This document shows, in pieces, positions 6,178 to 6,223 of a stretch of DNA of 6,223 nt. The notes below the pieces were generated by a model. It searched no databases. It was not told where the DNA came from and saw only the letters and a list, made by a program, of their open reading frames with translations. The position numbers and the translations under genes are program-made. The stretch is from Candidatus Bandiella numerosa (lineage in GTDB: Bacteria; Pseudomonadota; Alphaproteobacteria; Rickettsiales; Midichloriaceae), in contig NZ_JAJBJD010000055.1 in the NCBI RefSeq assembly GCF_021811875.1, positions 1 to 6,223 on the forward strand. The letters are read 5' to 3'. Numbering within the stretch: the first letter of the stretch is position 1; the number at the start of each line of letters is the position of its first letter.

Positions 6178-6223
6178 ATGTCATTTTTAGTAAGAGAAGC
6201 AGAAGAACGTATAGAGAAGAGTA
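6178..6223 (+). CDS. Start of an unidentified gene, probably the transposase of the right-hand insertion sequence (partial)
   Basis: An ATG at 6178 with a perfect Shine-Dalgarno opens a frame that is still open at the window edge, giving 15 complete codons (MSFLVREAEERIEKS). The residues are helical and highly charged. This is too short for family recognition. The transposase assignment is inferred only from its position about 75 bp inside a candidate IS end that interrupts the mutase gene. Confidence 0.45.
   Translation, partial: MSFLVREAEERIEKS

Larger units (their letters stand above)
6100..6223 (+). mobile_element. Left end of a second probable insertion sequence inside the mutase gene
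   Basis: Mutase homology stops at 6099 and unrelated sequence follows to the window end. The junction reads TTAA then GACCATTGCATAATAGG (6103-6119), which resembles IS5-superfamily termini starting GAGACC/GACC-x-TTGCA; elements of that group often insert at short T/A targets such as TA, TNA or YTAR. About 75 bp in is a new reading frame with a strong ribosome binding site, as expected for a transposase gene near an IS left end. The right end, its inverted repeat and the duplicated target are outside the window, so the family is tentative and the exact first base could be 6098-6103. Confidence 0.55.

Noticed and set aside
1..6223. tRNA or rRNA genes, CRISPR arrays and riboswitches
   Set aside because: No clover-leaf-like segments, regularly spaced repeats or conserved riboswitch cores were seen; nearly all of 254-6102 is protein-coding.

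Overview
The window looks like a piece of a small, AT-rich alphaproteobacterial genome, most likely an obligate intracellular Rickettsiales-type bacterium. The reasons are very low GC with A/T-ending codons, weak or absent Shine-Dalgarno sequences on most genes, tightly packed overlapping genes, an alphaproteobacterial-style RND pump C-terminus, and mobile-element fragments beside chromosomal genes. The exact genus cannot be fixed from the sequence alone.

Layout. Positions 1-~122 are the right end of a probable insertion sequence: the last 23 codons of a reading frame, probably a transposase, then a short, less AT-rich terminal segment. Positions ~123-253 hold no convincing complete gene. They carry a possible outward-facing promoter and the 5' part of a short minus-strand reading frame with one membrane segment. 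All confident genes then lie on the plus strand: a membrane kinase of the dolichol kinase/CTP-dependent lipid kinase family (254-874); a small single-span protein of unknown function (947-1234); a full-length RND (AcrB/HAE-1 type) inner-membrane pump (1258-4380); a UbiH/UbiF/COQ6-family FAD monooxygenase of ubiquinone synthesis (4367-5557); a BolA-family protein (5535-5867); and the first 91 codons of a phosphomannomutase/phosphoglucomutase gene (5827-6102). The last gene stops before its catalytic serine, exactly where foreign-looking sequence begins. From about 6100 to the window end there appears to be a second, different insertion sequence. It has a candidate terminal repeat and the start of an open reading frame behind a very strong ribosome binding site.

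The RND pump, ubiH-like, bolA-like and mutase genes overlap in series (14, 23 and 41 bp), so they are probably one transcript with translational coupling. The small membrane protein sits 23 bp ahead of the pump and is probably part of the same unit. No periplasmic adaptor (membrane fusion protein) gene accompanies the pump here. The functions in the unit (efflux, ubiquinone hydroxylation, Fe-S/redox regulation, sugar-phosphate metabolism) do not form one obvious pathway. The two mobile-element boundaries, and the inactivation of the mutase by the right-hand one, are the clearest signs of recent genome change. I found no convincing novel system. The points most worth checking are the mutase disruption, the non-canonical second FAD motif of the monooxygenase, the pump without an adaptor, and a possible hybrid promoter at the left IS end.
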